Assembly: GCA_025351385.1 (NCBI GenBank)
Contig: JANXWA010000024.1
Coordinates: forward strand, 1 to 64,000
Direction of reading: 5' to 3'
From: Acidimicrobiales bacterium
GTDB taxonomy: Bacteria > Actinomycetota > Acidimicrobiia > Acidimicrobiales > RAAP-2
Length of the DNA stretch: 64,000 bases
Shown here piece by piece: positions 36,712-46,082 of this stretch (within the stretch, counting starts at the first letter, position 1; each line of letters starts with the position of its first letter). The notes below the pieces were generated by a model. It was not told where the DNA came from. It ran no database searches and worked only from the letters and a program-made list of their open reading frames with translations. A program made the position numbers and the translations under genes.

Positions 36712-38204
36712 TGGCCCACCTCGATGTGAAGGTCGAAGTTCGCCAGTACGGGTCCGTCGACGGTCGCTTCGACCACCGCGAGCGTCACGGCTCCTTCGAG
36801 GACGGACCTCACTTGACGGCGGGCCGCCCCGTCGAGCACTCCGCCGACGTCATCGAGCAAGATGAGCCCGACGCCGGCGATCAGCGCTCGGGCTAGTACT
36901 AGTCGCACGCGCTCGCCGGTACTGATCCCCTTGCCGTCGGCGAGCAGTTGGGTGTCGAGATCTTCAAAGCGGGCACCGACCAGGCCGAGAGACCTCAGAC
37001 GGTCGACCACTTCTTCGTCGGTGACCGGGATCCCCAAGGTCAGGTTGTCGCGCAGCGACCCGGACAGGAGCGAACTGTCGACGCCCACGTAGCCAACGGT
37101 CGCGGTGCTTCGATGCACCTCGCCGCGCTGCGGGTTGCGCCACCCGACGAACGTCTGGAGCAGGGTCGTTTTTCCGCTTCCCGAAGGGCCGGTGACGAGC
37201 ACTCGAGAGCCGGCGTCGACGACCAGGTCGACCGATCGGTCACTGGCCTCGGTGACGAGCCCCCGGACCACGAGGACCTCCTCGCAGACCTTCGTGCCCG
37301 AGGCCAGCGTCATTGCGTCGAGCGTCACGAGCGAACGCACCGAGTCCTCACGTCGGTGGAACTCGGCACCGTAGCGCCGCACGTTGACGAAGATCTCACT
37401 GGTCACCAGGACACCGACGAGTGCGTGGTCGAGCGACGTTCGTCCTCCGAGCAGCCCGAATCCGACGACCATCGCCACGAGGCCGATGCTCACTCCGCCG
37501 AGGAACTCGGTGACGAGCGACGACTCCAGCGCCACGCGAATCGCTCGAAGGGCGACGGCGTGTTCGGAGTCCGAGATCGCCGCAATCTCGTCCGCGCCGT
37601 ACGTCACCGCACCGAGGGCCCGCAACTCGACCGTGTGGTGCAAGAGTTCCAACTGACGAGACTCGAGCAGGGCGCGGCGCCGGTCGTATTCGATGGACAC
37701 GGCCTCGCTGCGACGGCCCGCTCGTTGGTAGAGGGGCACCGCGACCGCGAGCAGGACCAGGTTGATCGTGAGACCCAGCCATCCAGCAGCCCAGAAGACG
37801 ATGACGAGTGCGACCAGGGAGACCGCGGCGCTCGTCGCGAGCAGGTCGAGCGAGGGTTCGTGGGACGCCTGTTCGATGGCGAGGGCCAATTCGCCCCGAC
37901 TGCGGTCCCGCTCCCGTCGGGGACGGTCGAAGTGCAAGGGAAGAGTTCGCCGCCACTGTTCGGCGATGACGTCGCTCGCGTGCTCTCCCCAGGTCGTGAC
38001 GATGGTCGCCAGCATCCAGCGCGCGACGAGAACGCCGAACAGCGCAGCGAGGCCGCTCGAGAGGTGTCCCAGTGCGAGACGGTCGATCGCGAAGGCGAGC
38101 AGCATGGCGAAGGCGAGCGAGACGAGGGCGTTGATGGCCCCGATCAGTCGGGCTCTCGCTCGAAGTGCGGATCTCGTTGAGGTCATCGCCGTTTCAAGGA
38201 GCAC
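36708..38204 (-). CDS. ABC exporter subunit, CydD-like, degenerate nucleotide-binding domain
   Basis: A 498-residue fused permease-ATPase. Walker A GPSGSGKTT (about 339) is intact. The signature is ISTGERVRLVLARAL, Walker B is LILLDDVGGVLD with Asp where the catalytic Glu is expected, and the His switch is missing (LAVVEATVDG). Its own ATP site is probably non-hydrolytic. TAGCAT lies 6 bases before GTG 38204, supporting this start for the operon. Confidence 0.78.
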   Translation of the reverse strand: MLLETAMTSTRSALRARARLIGAINALVSLAFAMLLAFAIDRLALGHLSSGLAALFGVLVARWMLATIVTTWGEHASDVIAEQWRRTLPLHFDRPRRERDRSRGELALAIEQASHEPSLDLLATSAAVSLVALVIVFWAAGWLGLTINLVLLAVAVPLYQRAGRRSEAVSIEYDRRRALLESRQLELLHHTVELRALGAVTYGADEIAAISDSEHAVALRAIRVALESSLVTEFLGGVSIGLVAMVVGFGLLGGRTSLDHALVGVLVTSEIFVNVRRYGAEFHRREDSVRSLVTLDAMTLASGTKVCEEVLVVRGLVTEASDRSVDLVVDAGSRVLVTGPSGSGKTTLLQTFVGWRNPQRGEVHRSTATVGYVGVDSSLLSGSLRDNLTLGIPVTDEEVVDRLRSLGLVGARFEDLDTQLLADGKGISTGERVRLVLARALIAGVGLILLDDVGGVLDGAARRQVRSVLEGAVTLAVVEATVDGPVLANFDLHIEVGQ

Positions 38205-38210
38205 CCGGCA

Positions 38211-38216
38211 ATGCTA
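38211..38216 (-). promoter_or_regulatory. -10 box for the CydD-like ABC operon (leaderless)
   Basis: TAGCAT on the minus strand, 6 bases before GTG 38204. Confidence 0.5.
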
Positions 38217-38232
38217 ACGAGCGGGTGAAGAC

Positions 38233-39918
38233 CTACAGGGGCTCGTCGCGGTGGGCCAGCAGCTTCGCCGGCCCGTTCAACCAGTCGCGCAGCGCCTTGG
38301 TCGCACGACAGTCGTCCTCGTTGTACTCGAGGATCCGACGTCGAAACGCCAGTGCCTCGTCGGACTCGTCGCGGCTCGCGACCTCGTACCACTGCATCGA
38401 CGCCTCGCCACTGGGGTTCTCGTCGCGCCACGCGAAACCGGCTGCCCCGGCGAGCTGCTTAAGTCCGAGCGGGCCCTCGGTCTGTACTTGGCACTGGGCC
38501 TGCTCGTGGAGGTCGATCCACTCAGCGGGCGAGCAGTGTCGGAACTCGTCGAGGTCGCGGAGGGTGGGCCCCTCGGGCGACGGCGTGGCGACGGCGCGGT
38601 TCATCGCACCGTCCTCGGCCCGGGCCCAGAAGCAGTAGGCGGCGAAGGTGCGACCTTCGTCGTGGCACCGCCGTCGCAACTCACCTAGCCACGTCCAGAA
38701 TTGGGCGAAGATGGCCGCCTCCGCCTCGAGTGATAGGTCACCCCAATCGACGAAGACGCGGTGTCCGGCCGAGACGCCGGTGACGGGCCGATTGACGGTG
38801 ACGCTCGCGCCCCAGAGGTAGGTGGCGGCGTCGTAGCTCTCCATGTCGACGTCGACCTCCACGTCGGCCTGGGGGCAACCCATATCCCGAGGCTCGAGAA
38901 TGCGCAGCGAGGTGCCTCGCACATGGGCCCGGGCGCGGTAGATCAGTTCGTCGAGCTTGTCGATCGACTTGCTCAGGCCGTCCTCAAGTTTGGGCACCCC
39001 GTCGACGTCGGCCACCCGCCCCCGCGACCGTTGGACCAGCAACGGATCGAGACGGGCGAGCTGGCCACGGGTGTCGATGCCGTGACGGTGCAGCGCACGC
39101 TGCTGGTTGACGTTGGTGAATCGCGTGAGCGAGACGTCGTCGGCCTCTTCGAGCTGTGCTTCGCAGTGCTCGGAGAACTCGCAGGTCAAACACTCGCGAT
39201 GCCAGTAGGGCGAGGTCGGGAACTCGCCGCCGACGTCAAACCAGACGTCGAGGGCCTCGAGCACTCCGAGCCGCTCGAGGTAGAGCGCGTCGTAGGCTCC
39301 AAGGTTCGACCGGGGCTGCTTCGATGAGTCGAGCTCGAGCCACCACAGCCTCGAGCCCCGGTCGACGATCGCGCCGCGGGTACCGGGATCGGCGACGCCG
39401 AAGGACTGGAGTATCCGGGTGGCCCCGGCAAGCGCTAGTGCGTCTCGGCGCACCGTTGTCGTCGCACGTAGGCCGAGACCCTGGCGCAGTCGGGCCTCGC
39501 CGGGTAGGAGCCGCTCGAGGGTTCCTTCGAGGAGCGAACGGGTCGTGGCCGGTTCGGTAAGTTCGTGGTTCTTCACGACGAGTGGCGCGTAGGCGAAGCC
39601 TCGTTCGGTGCGTCCCACGCGGATGAAGGCCTGCACCGAGGCGCTGCGGTGCGCCTCGGCGACTCGCGGCGCGAGAATCAGCTCGGTTCCTTCGCCGATC
39701 AGCTCGCGGGTATGGGTGGTGCCCGACGCGACGACGGCCCCGGGGTGCAACACGCGAAGGGTGGACAGCGTGGCCTGACGGTGGTTCTCGGCCTCAGAGC
39801 GCCGGCGTTCCATCTCCGGACTGGCCGGGGTTCGCCGCGCGACCGAAGGGTCGGCTCGCATCAGCGCGACACGGTGGACGCAAGCGTCGATCTCGGCGCC
39901 GCGCAGGGGTGAACTCAC
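38233..39918 (-). CDS. TM0106-family RecB-like nuclease with RNase H-like exonuclease domain
   Basis: A 561-residue protein. The N-terminal RecB/PD-(D/E)XK-like half ends in a cysteine cluster, HRECLTCEFSEHCEAQL (about 240-256), typical of Fe-S RecB nucleases. After a helix-hairpin-helix-like stretch (TRGQLARLDPLLV) comes a DnaQ/RNase H-like domain with VDVDMESYD and the late motif YNEDDCRATKALRDWL. It is likely a DNA or RNA nuclease in repair. It sits between two ABC exporter operons. GTG 39918 has TAGGCT 8 bases upstream, overlapping the stop of the previous gene. Confidence 0.8.
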   Translation of the reverse strand: MSSPLRGAEIDACVHRVALMRADPSVARRTPASPEMERRRSEAENHRQATLSTLRVLHPGAVVASGTTHTRELIGEGTELILAPRVAEAHRSASVQAFIRVGRTERGFAYAPLVVKNHELTEPATTRSLLEGTLERLLPGEARLRQGLGLRATTTVRRDALALAGATRILQSFGVADPGTRGAIVDRGSRLWWLELDSSKQPRSNLGAYDALYLERLGVLEALDVWFDVGGEFPTSPYWHRECLTCEFSEHCEAQLEEADDVSLTRFTNVNQQRALHRHGIDTRGQLARLDPLLVQRSRGRVADVDGVPKLEDGLSKSIDKLDELIYRARAHVRGTSLRILEPRDMGCPQADVEVDVDMESYDAATYLWGASVTVNRPVTGVSAGHRVFVDWGDLSLEAEAAIFAQFWTWLGELRRRCHDEGRTFAAYCFWARAEDGAMNRAVATPSPEGPTLRDLDEFRHCSPAEWIDLHEQAQCQVQTEGPLGLKQLAGAAGFAWRDENPSGEASMQWYEVASRDESDEALAFRRRILEYNEDDCRATKALRDWLNGPAKLLAHRDEPL

Positions 39919-39926
39919 GAAGGCCC

Positions 39927-39932
39927 AGCCTA
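39927..39932 (-). promoter_or_regulatory. -10 box for the RecB-like nuclease gene, sharing the upstream stop codon
   Basis: TAGGCT on the minus strand, 8 bases before GTG 39918. Its first three bases are the TAG stop of the ABC gene ending at 39930. Confidence 0.4.
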
Positions 39933-41684
39933 CGAGGCTTCGGGTCGCTCATTGCGCCAGCTGCGCCAGAGAGAGGCGTACTCCCCGTCGCGCGCGACGA
40001 GTTCATCGTGGGTGCCGAGCTCGGCGACGGCCCCGTCGATAACGACGCAGACCCGATCGGCGTCGTGGGCCGTGTGGAGGCGATGGGCGATCGCGATCAC
40101 GGTGCGGCCTTCGAGCACTGCGCCGAGCGAGCGTTCGAGGTGGCGCGCGGCACGCGGATCGAGCAGGGCCGTGGCCTCGTCGAGCACCAACGTATGGGGG
40201 TCGCTCAGGACCAGTCGAGCAAGAGCCAACTGCTGGGCCTGGGCGGGCGTGACCTGGTGCCCGGTGGTACCCAGTTCGGTGAACAGACCCTGGGGGAGGG
40301 CTTGAACCCACTCGAGCGCGTCGACGGCATCGAGCGACCGCTCGATCTCCTCGTCGGAGGCGTCGGGGCGGGCCAGAGAGAGGTTGTCACGGACGCTGCC
40401 GATGAAGATGTGGTGCTCTTGGGTGACGAGGGCGACGTGACGGCGCAGCATCGCCAGTGGCATCGAGGAGAGCGCCACGTCACCCACCGTGACGGATCCG
40501 CTGCGCGGAGCGTCGATGCCCGCGAGCAGTCGACCGATGGTCGACTTGCCGGCCCCCGACGGTCCGACGATGGCAAGACGCTCGCCGGGTCGGACGGTCA
40601 GCGACACGCCATTCAATACATCGTGGCCCGCGCGGTAGGCGTAGCGCACGTCGCGCATGACGATGGTCTCGTTGGTGGGCTCCACTCCCACGGTGGGCCG
40701 ATCGTCACGTACGACCGAGACGCCTACGAGGCGTGCCAGCGACGTCTGTCCGATCTGGAGTTCGTCGAGCCACGACACGATCCGGTCGATCGGGTCGTTG
40801 ATCTGCACGACGTAGAGCGTGACCGTCGTCGCCGCGCCGAGCGTGATGTCATGATGCAGCGCCAGCCAGCCGCTCCAGGCCAGGGTGGTGGCGATGGCGA
40901 GCGTGAAGGCGCTCTCCACGATTGGGAACCACACGAGGCGCATCAGTAGCGTGTACATTTCGGAGTAGAACGACTCGCGGATGTTGCCCTCGATCCGCGC
41001 GGCCTGGCGATCGCCGAGACGGTGGGCGTCGATCGTGCGGGCGCCCTCGGCCGTCTCGGAGACCGAGCCCGACATCGAGGCGTAGCTCATTCGCTCCCGG
41101 CGGTAGCCGGGCGTCGCATAGTGCAGGTAGTAACGGGTCGAGAAGTAGAGGAACGGGAGCGACACGAGACTCGCCACGCTGGCCAGTGGACTGACCAGCA
41201 CCATCGCGGCCAGGGTCAGCACCGCCTGCACGATTGCGACGAGCCACTCGGGCATCGCGAAGCGTACGGTTCGAGAGAGGGCCTCGATGTCGTTGGTGGT
41301 GCGACTGAGCAGATCGCCGGTACCGGCCCGTTCCACCTCGACCAGCGGCAGCGCCAGGACGCTGGCGAGGAACTCCTCGCGCAGTTGGGCGAAGACGGCT
41401 TCGCCCAGGATGTAGCTGCGCCGGCGAGCGAGGAACGATAGGCCGGCGAAGGCGAGCGACGAGACGAAGAGCCCGGTGACGTAGAGGGAGATCGACGACG
41501 AGGTCAGCTGGTGCTTCGCGGCGAGGTTCGTGATCTTGCCGATGATCCACGCGGGGATGAGCGACATGACGGCAGCCAGGGCGTAGAGCGAGAGCATCCG
41601 TACGAGGGGGGCGCGATGCTGGCGGATCAGGACCTTGGCGTGAGCCCGGACGACCTGGTTGTCGGCGACGGGGAGCTGGCTCAC
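39930..41684 (-). CDS. Heterodimeric ABC exporter, catalytic half (degenerate signature)
   Basis: A 584-residue six-helix permease-ATPase. Walker A GPSGAGKST (about 374), Q-loop LVTQEHH, Walker B TLVLDEATALLD and His switch IAIAHRLH are intact. The signature LSGGQ is replaced by VTPAQAQQLALAR (about 478). GTG 41684 overlaps the partner stop (GTGA) behind GGGAGGA. With its partner this gives one complete ATP site. The substrate is unknown; multidrug or lipid exporters have this layout. Confidence 0.88.
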   Translation of the reverse strand: MSQLPVADNQVVRAHAKVLIRQHRAPLVRMLSLYALAAVMSLIPAWIIGKITNLAAKHQLTSSSISLYVTGLFVSSLAFAGLSFLARRRSYILGEAVFAQLREEFLASVLALPLVEVERAGTGDLLSRTTNDIEALSRTVRFAMPEWLVAIVQAVLTLAAMVLVSPLASVASLVSLPFLYFSTRYYLHYATPGYRRERMSYASMSGSVSETAEGARTIDAHRLGDRQAARIEGNIRESFYSEMYTLLMRLVWFPIVESAFTLAIATTLAWSGWLALHHDITLGAATTVTLYVVQINDPIDRIVSWLDELQIGQTSLARLVGVSVVRDDRPTVGVEPTNETIVMRDVRYAYRAGHDVLNGVSLTVRPGERLAIVGPSGAGKSTIGRLLAGIDAPRSGSVTVGDVALSSMPLAMLRRHVALVTQEHHIFIGSVRDNLSLARPDASDEEIERSLDAVDALEWVQALPQGLFTELGTTGHQVTPAQAQQLALARLVLSDPHTLVLDEATALLDPRAARHLERSLGAVLEGRTVIAIAHRLHTAHDADRVCVVIDGAVAELGTHDELVARDGEYASLWRSWRNERPEAS

Positions 41685-43405
41685 GAGTCCTCCCGCAGGA
41701 CGATCTGGCGGTAGGTCGGAGAACCGTCGACCAAAGACCAGTGGGTGCCCTGGTCCACCACGTGGCCGTCGACCACCACGTAGATGAGGTCCATCACCTC
41801 CAGCATGAGGGGACTGGTCGTTGTTACCAGCGTCGAGTGGGCGCCGCGCACCTCGCGCAGCCGCGCCGCGATCCGTCCCTCAGTGTGCGTGTCGACCGAC
41901 GAGGTCGGCTCTACCAGGATCAGCAGTTCGGCGTTGGTGAGGATCGCCCGGGCGAGGCTGAGGCGCTGGCGTTGGCCGCCAGAGAAGGCGCGACCGCGCT
42001 CTTCGACGTAGGTGTCGAGGCCGCTCTCGAGTGCGTCGAGGATGTCGAGAGAGCTCGTCGCCTCGAGGGCCGCCATGATGCGCTCGTCGGTAGCGTCCCC
42101 GTGGGGCACCAGCTCGTAGCGCAGCTCGCCGGAGAAGAGGCGCGGCTCGATCTCGCTCACGACGATGTTCGATCTCGTGTCGCGCAGCGAGAACTCGGAC
42201 AGGGGCACGCCGTTGACGAGTACGCCGTCAACATCGGACAGGAAGCGGCCGATCCGGTCGGCCACCATCGTCGCCTCGGCGGGGGTTTCGGTCACCAGGG
42301 CCACGAGCTGGCCCCGCCGCAGCGTGATCCCGGTGATCGTGTCCTCCACGAGCTCGATCGTCGAGGGCCATGGTCGGGGCGCTGACGGCTCGGTGACCAA
42401 CGGGGCCACGTTCAGGATCCGCAGCACCCGACCGGCGCCGACGTAGGCCCGCGTGGTGGCGATGACGTACTCGATGGCCGTGCGCAATGGCGTCGTGAGG
42501 AAGGTCGCGTAGCCGAAGAACGCGACGAGCTGGCCCGGTTGGAGAGATCCGTTCATCACGTCGCGCGCGCCGAGGAAGGTGACGATCGCCGTCAGCACCG
42601 CCGGCAGTAGCACCTGGCCCGATTCGAGGCCGGCCTGGGGCGAGGCGATGCGGTTGCCGGCGAGGCGGACCCTGTCGCTCTGGCGTCGGTAGTTGTCGAG
42701 GAACACCTCCTCGCCGCCGACCCCACGAAGGATGCGCAATCCGGCGACCGTGTCCGAGCCGAGGGCCGCGAGGCGCCCGGCGGCCTCTCGTTGTGCGGCT
42801 TGGGTCGAGTGCAGGGGACGCATCAGCGGCGTGGTCAACGAGGCCAACACCGGCACGCCGACGAGCACGATGAGTCCCAACTCGATCGACGTGGAGAGCA
42901 GGATGAACGAGACGACGACCCAGGCGACGACCGCGCCCATGAACCGTGCGAAGACGTCGTAGGCCCCGCCGATGCGCATCGCGTCGGCCGCCACGGTGTT
43001 GACGATGTCCCCGGCCGGAATCTCGTCGGTTAACGCGGTGCCGGTGTGCGACACGTGATGTCCGATGACCTGGACCGTTCGGTAAGCGGCGTGCATCCAG
43101 TTGGTCACGGCGAGCTGGTGGCGCATGGCGCCGCAGAAGGCCTGGAAGAGACCCAGGCCGACGACGACGCCGACCCACTTCGCCAGCTCGGCCTGGCTGT
43201 GCTTGGCGATGCCGTGGTCGATCGCCGCGCCGACCGCCGCCCAGAGCAGGGCCTGGCTGACCATCCAGCCGATGCCGAAGATCGCGTTGAACGCGAGGAG
43301 CCATTTCTGTTGACGGGCGATCCACACCAGGTACCGCCAGGGCGAACGCGTGTCAGGGGTGCCCGAGTCCGCGAAGGGCAGCTCGCGATAGGGCAGGTGA
43401 AACAC
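41681..43405 (-). CDS. Heterodimeric ABC exporter, non-catalytic half (Walker A, Walker B and His switch lost)
   Basis: A 574-residue six-helix permease-ATPase. The signature FSGGQRQRLSLARAIL (about 474) is perfect, but Walker A reads TETPAEATM (about 372), Walker B reads LLILVEPTSSVD with Val for Asp (about 494), and the His switch reads VTTTSPLM. It cannot bind or hydrolyse ATP normally and should act by donating its signature to the partner. An ORF reaching 43507 enters the RNase P RNA gene, so GTG 43405, 34 bases after the rnpB 3' end, is the likely start. Confidence 0.85.
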   Translation of the reverse strand: MFHLPYRELPFADSGTPDTRSPWRYLVWIARQQKWLLAFNAIFGIGWMVSQALLWAAVGAAIDHGIAKHSQAELAKWVGVVVGLGLFQAFCGAMRHQLAVTNWMHAAYRTVQVIGHHVSHTGTALTDEIPAGDIVNTVAADAMRIGGAYDVFARFMGAVVAWVVVSFILLSTSIELGLIVLVGVPVLASLTTPLMRPLHSTQAAQREAAGRLAALGSDTVAGLRILRGVGGEEVFLDNYRRQSDRVRLAGNRIASPQAGLESGQVLLPAVLTAIVTFLGARDVMNGSLQPGQLVAFFGYATFLTTPLRTAIEYVIATTRAYVGAGRVLRILNVAPLVTEPSAPRPWPSTIELVEDTITGITLRRGQLVALVTETPAEATMVADRIGRFLSDVDGVLVNGVPLSEFSLRDTRSNIVVSEIEPRLFSGELRYELVPHGDATDERIMAALEATSSLDILDALESGLDTYVEERGRAFSGGQRQRLSLARAILTNAELLILVEPTSSVDTHTEGRIAARLREVRGAHSTLVTTTSPLMLEVMDLIYVVVDGHVVDQGTHWSLVDGSPTYRQIVLREDS

Positions 43406-43439
43406 GGCGCACGCTTTCTCAGTTGATGGTGTGGTGGAT

Positions 43440-43811
<372 letters not shown>

Positions 43812-43874
43812 GCATCGATTCTGACACACCGGACCGGAGCGAACAAGAGCCGTAACCATCTCGTAATACGGCGG

Positions 43875-43880
43875 TAGCCT
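43875..43880 (+). promoter_or_regulatory. -10 box for xseA (leaderless)
   Basis: TAGCCT, 6 bases before GTG 43887. The 75-base gap to rnpB must hold both divergent promoters. Confidence 0.5.
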
Positions 43881-43886
43881 CGCGAC

Positions 43887-45158
43887 GTGGAAGTTGACGA
43901 CGCGACATCGAGCGAGACCGTGCTCGAGGTCGGCGAGTTCTACCAACTCCTGACCGCGCGACTCGAGTCGGCCTTCGGACGGCGTTCTCCGCACTGGGTC
44001 CGTGGCGAGATCGCCAAAGTCTACGAAAAGGGCCATATCTACATCGACCTCGTCGACGCCGGCTCGACGGCCTCGGACACCAAGCGACCGGTTCTCAACA
44101 CCCACTGTTGGGGAACGCCGTGGGCGCCGATCAAGAAGCGCCTCGGCGCCGATGGCATCTCGCTCGCCCCTGGCATGATCGTCAACTTCTTTGGCTACGT
44201 CGACGTCTACGCCCCCCAGGGCAAGATCGGATTCACGATCACCCAGATCGACGTGCAGGGGCTGCTGGGCGACGTCGCCCGTCGCCGGGCGGAGCTGATC
44301 GCTCGCTTGATGGGAGAGGGACTGCTCGAGGCGAACAAGCGCACACATCTCTCGGTGGTGCCCCTTCGCGTCGGATTGGTGGCGAGTCCCGGCACCGAGG
44401 GTTACAGCGATTTCACGGGCCAGTTGCTGAGTTCCGGCTACGGATTCGTAGTCACTCTCGTGAGGACCGCCGTGCAGGGTGAGGCGGCACCGCCCCAGAT
44501 CGTGGACGCGATCACGGCCCTCGACGACCACGGAGTCGACGTCATCTGCATCGTGCGCGGCGGCGGGTCCAAGGGCGACCTCGCCTGCTTTGACGACGAG
44601 CGCGTGGCCCGGGCCATCGCTGGCTCGGCGACACCGGTCTTTACGGGGATCGGCCACACCGGTGACGAGTCCGTGGCCGACCTCGCTGCCCATACCCGCG
44701 CCATCACACCGACCAAGCTCGGCGAGTTGATCGCGTCAATCGTGGACGACTGGCACCAGCGCCACGTTCGAGTCCCGGCGCGTCGGCTCCTCGAGGCGAG
44801 CGCCGAAGTACTCGACGAGGCCACCGAGTACGTGGCCGAACGTCGTCGCACCATGATCTTCGCGGTCCGTGACCGCTTGCGGGCCGAGCAACGCCATCTC
44901 GCGAGCACGCGAGGCCAGCTCGTGATGCACAGCCGTCACCTGCTCAACACCGCGGGGACCTGGTTGTCGAGTGGCCGACTGCTGCTGGGCGCCTACGATC
45001 CGAAGCGACGTCTGTCGCAGGGCTGGTCGATCGTCACCGGCGCCGATGGCGCCGTCGTGGCGTCCCTCAACGACGTGCGCGTCGGAGAGGTCGTCAAGAT
45101 CCTGGTGAGCGACGGATCGTTCCGGTCCTTGGTCGAAGAGAAGAATGGAGAGTCATGA
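43887..45158 (+). CDS. xseA: Exodeoxyribonuclease VII large subunit
   Basis: A 423-residue XseA. The N-terminal OB domain (WVRGEIAKVYEKGHIYIDLV) is followed by the catalytic domain with VGLVASPGTEGYSDF, VICIVRGGGSKGDLACFDDE and FTGIGHTGDESVADLAAHTR, then a coiled-coil region and the C-terminal LSQGWSIVT. It degrades single-stranded DNA to oligonucleotides. It is slightly shorter than the E. coli enzyme. GTG 43887 is near-leaderless; the end overlaps xseB as ATGA. Confidence 0.95.
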   Translation: MEVDDATSSETVLEVGEFYQLLTARLESAFGRRSPHWVRGEIAKVYEKGHIYIDLVDAGSTASDTKRPVLNTHCWGTPWAPIKKRLGADGISLAPGMIVNFFGYVDVYAPQGKIGFTITQIDVQGLLGDVARRRAELIARLMGEGLLEANKRTHLSVVPLRVGLVASPGTEGYSDFTGQLLSSGYGFVVTLVRTAVQGEAAPPQIVDAITALDDHGVDVICIVRGGGSKGDLACFDDERVARAIAGSATPVFTGIGHTGDESVADLAAHTRAITPTKLGELIASIVDDWHQRHVRVPARRLLEASAEVLDEATEYVAERRRTMIFAVRDRLRAEQRHLASTRGQLVMHSRHLLNTAGTWLSSGRLLLGAYDPKRRLSQGWSIVTGADGAVVASLNDVRVGEVVKILVSDGSFRSLVEEKNGES

Positions 45159-45367
45159 GCGATATCGGTGACTGGAAGGAGGCGTCGAACGAGCTGGACG
45201 CGATCGTCTCGTCGTTCGACGAGGGCGAGGTCTCGGTCGACGACCTCTTCGTCAAGCTCGAGCGCGCCACGGCGATCATCGAGGCGCTGGAGGCCCGACT
45301 CGACGCGACCCGGGCCCGGGTCGACGAGTTGGCCCCGCGACTCGGCAAGGTCGCCGACGCCCAATGA
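45155..45367 (+). CDS. xseB: Exodeoxyribonuclease VII small subunit
   Basis: A 70-residue helical protein (VSVDDLFVKLERATAIIEAL, then RLDATRARVDEL) typical of XseB, which coats the XseA coiled coil. It overlaps xseA and the following MBL gene by 4 bases each. Confidence 0.92.
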   Translation: MSDIGDWKEASNELDAIVSSFDEGEVSVDDLFVKLERATAIIEALEARLDATRARVDELAPRLGKVADAQ

Positions 45368-46080
45368 GCGACCGGTTCTACTTCCGCCAACTGCTCGGCG
45401 GGCTCGACTTCGCGCTCGGCGACCCCGTCGCCGAGCAGATGGTGAATTTCGCCTACGCGTTCGGCGACCGTGAGACCGGTGAGGCGCTGCTCGTCGATCC
45501 GGCGTACCGGCCCGATGAGCTCGTGGACCTCGTGGAAGGCGACGGTCTAAGAGTCGTCGGCGTTCTGGCGACCCACTACCACGCCGACCACGTCGGAGGA
45601 AACCTCGCCGCCCAGCACCAGGTCGCCGGCATCGCTGAGCTGCTCGAGCGTCTCGACGTGCCAATCCACGTGCAGGCGGACGAGGCCGAGTGGGTGATGA
45701 AGCGCACGGGCGTCGGGCCGGACGCCCTATTGCGGCACGAGTCGGGCGACCGGGTGGGGGTGGGGGCGTTCGACGTTACGCTGATTCACACGCCCGGACA
45801 CACGCCGGGCAGCCAATGCCTCCTCGTGGAAGGAAGACTGATCAGCGGCGACACGCTGTTCCTCGACGGCTGCGGGCGGACCGACCTGCCGGGCTCGGAC
45901 CCCGAGGAGATGTACCGCACGCTGACCCAGCGCCTCGCCGACGTGAGCGACGATACCGTGCTCTTCCCGGGACACCTCTATTCGGCCGACCCCAGCGCGC
46001 CGATGGGTGTTGTCCGGCGCAACAACCGGGCCCTCGTGCCCGCCACGTCCGAGCAGTGGCTCGCGATGTTCGCCCGGTAG
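45364..46080 (+). CDS. Metallo-beta-lactamase-fold hydrolase (glyoxalase II / persulfide dioxygenase-like)
   Basis: A 238-residue MBL protein: metal motif THYHADHVGG (about 75), His in HTPGHTPGSQC, Asp in SGDTLFLDGCGRTDLPG, and the last His in LFPGHLYS. The GCGRTD segment resembles ETHE1-type persulfide dioxygenases as well as glyoxalase II, so either a glutathione/mycothiol thioester or a persulfide is a plausible substrate. The ATGA overlap with xseB places it in the xse operon. Confidence 0.85.
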   Translation: MSDRFYFRQLLGGLDFALGDPVAEQMVNFAYAFGDRETGEALLVDPAYRPDELVDLVEGDGLRVVGVLATHYHADHVGGNLAAQHQVAGIAELLERLDVPIHVQADEAEWVMKRTGVGPDALLRHESGDRVGVGAFDVTLIHTPGHTPGSQCLLVEGRLISGDTLFLDGCGRTDLPGSDPEEMYRTLTQRLADVSDDTVLFPGHLYSADPSAPMGVVRRNNRALVPATSEQWLAMFAR

Positions 46081-46082
46081 CG

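Noticed and set aside
36708-43405. A cytochrome bd assembly locus (cydABDC)
   Set aside because: No cydA or cydB is present. CydDC similarity of one ABC pair alone does not support it.
45690-46082. N-terminal extension of the FAD reductase frame
   Set aside because: It lies inside the MBL gene in another frame and is Arg/Gly-rich; the FAD motif begins right after GTG 46083.
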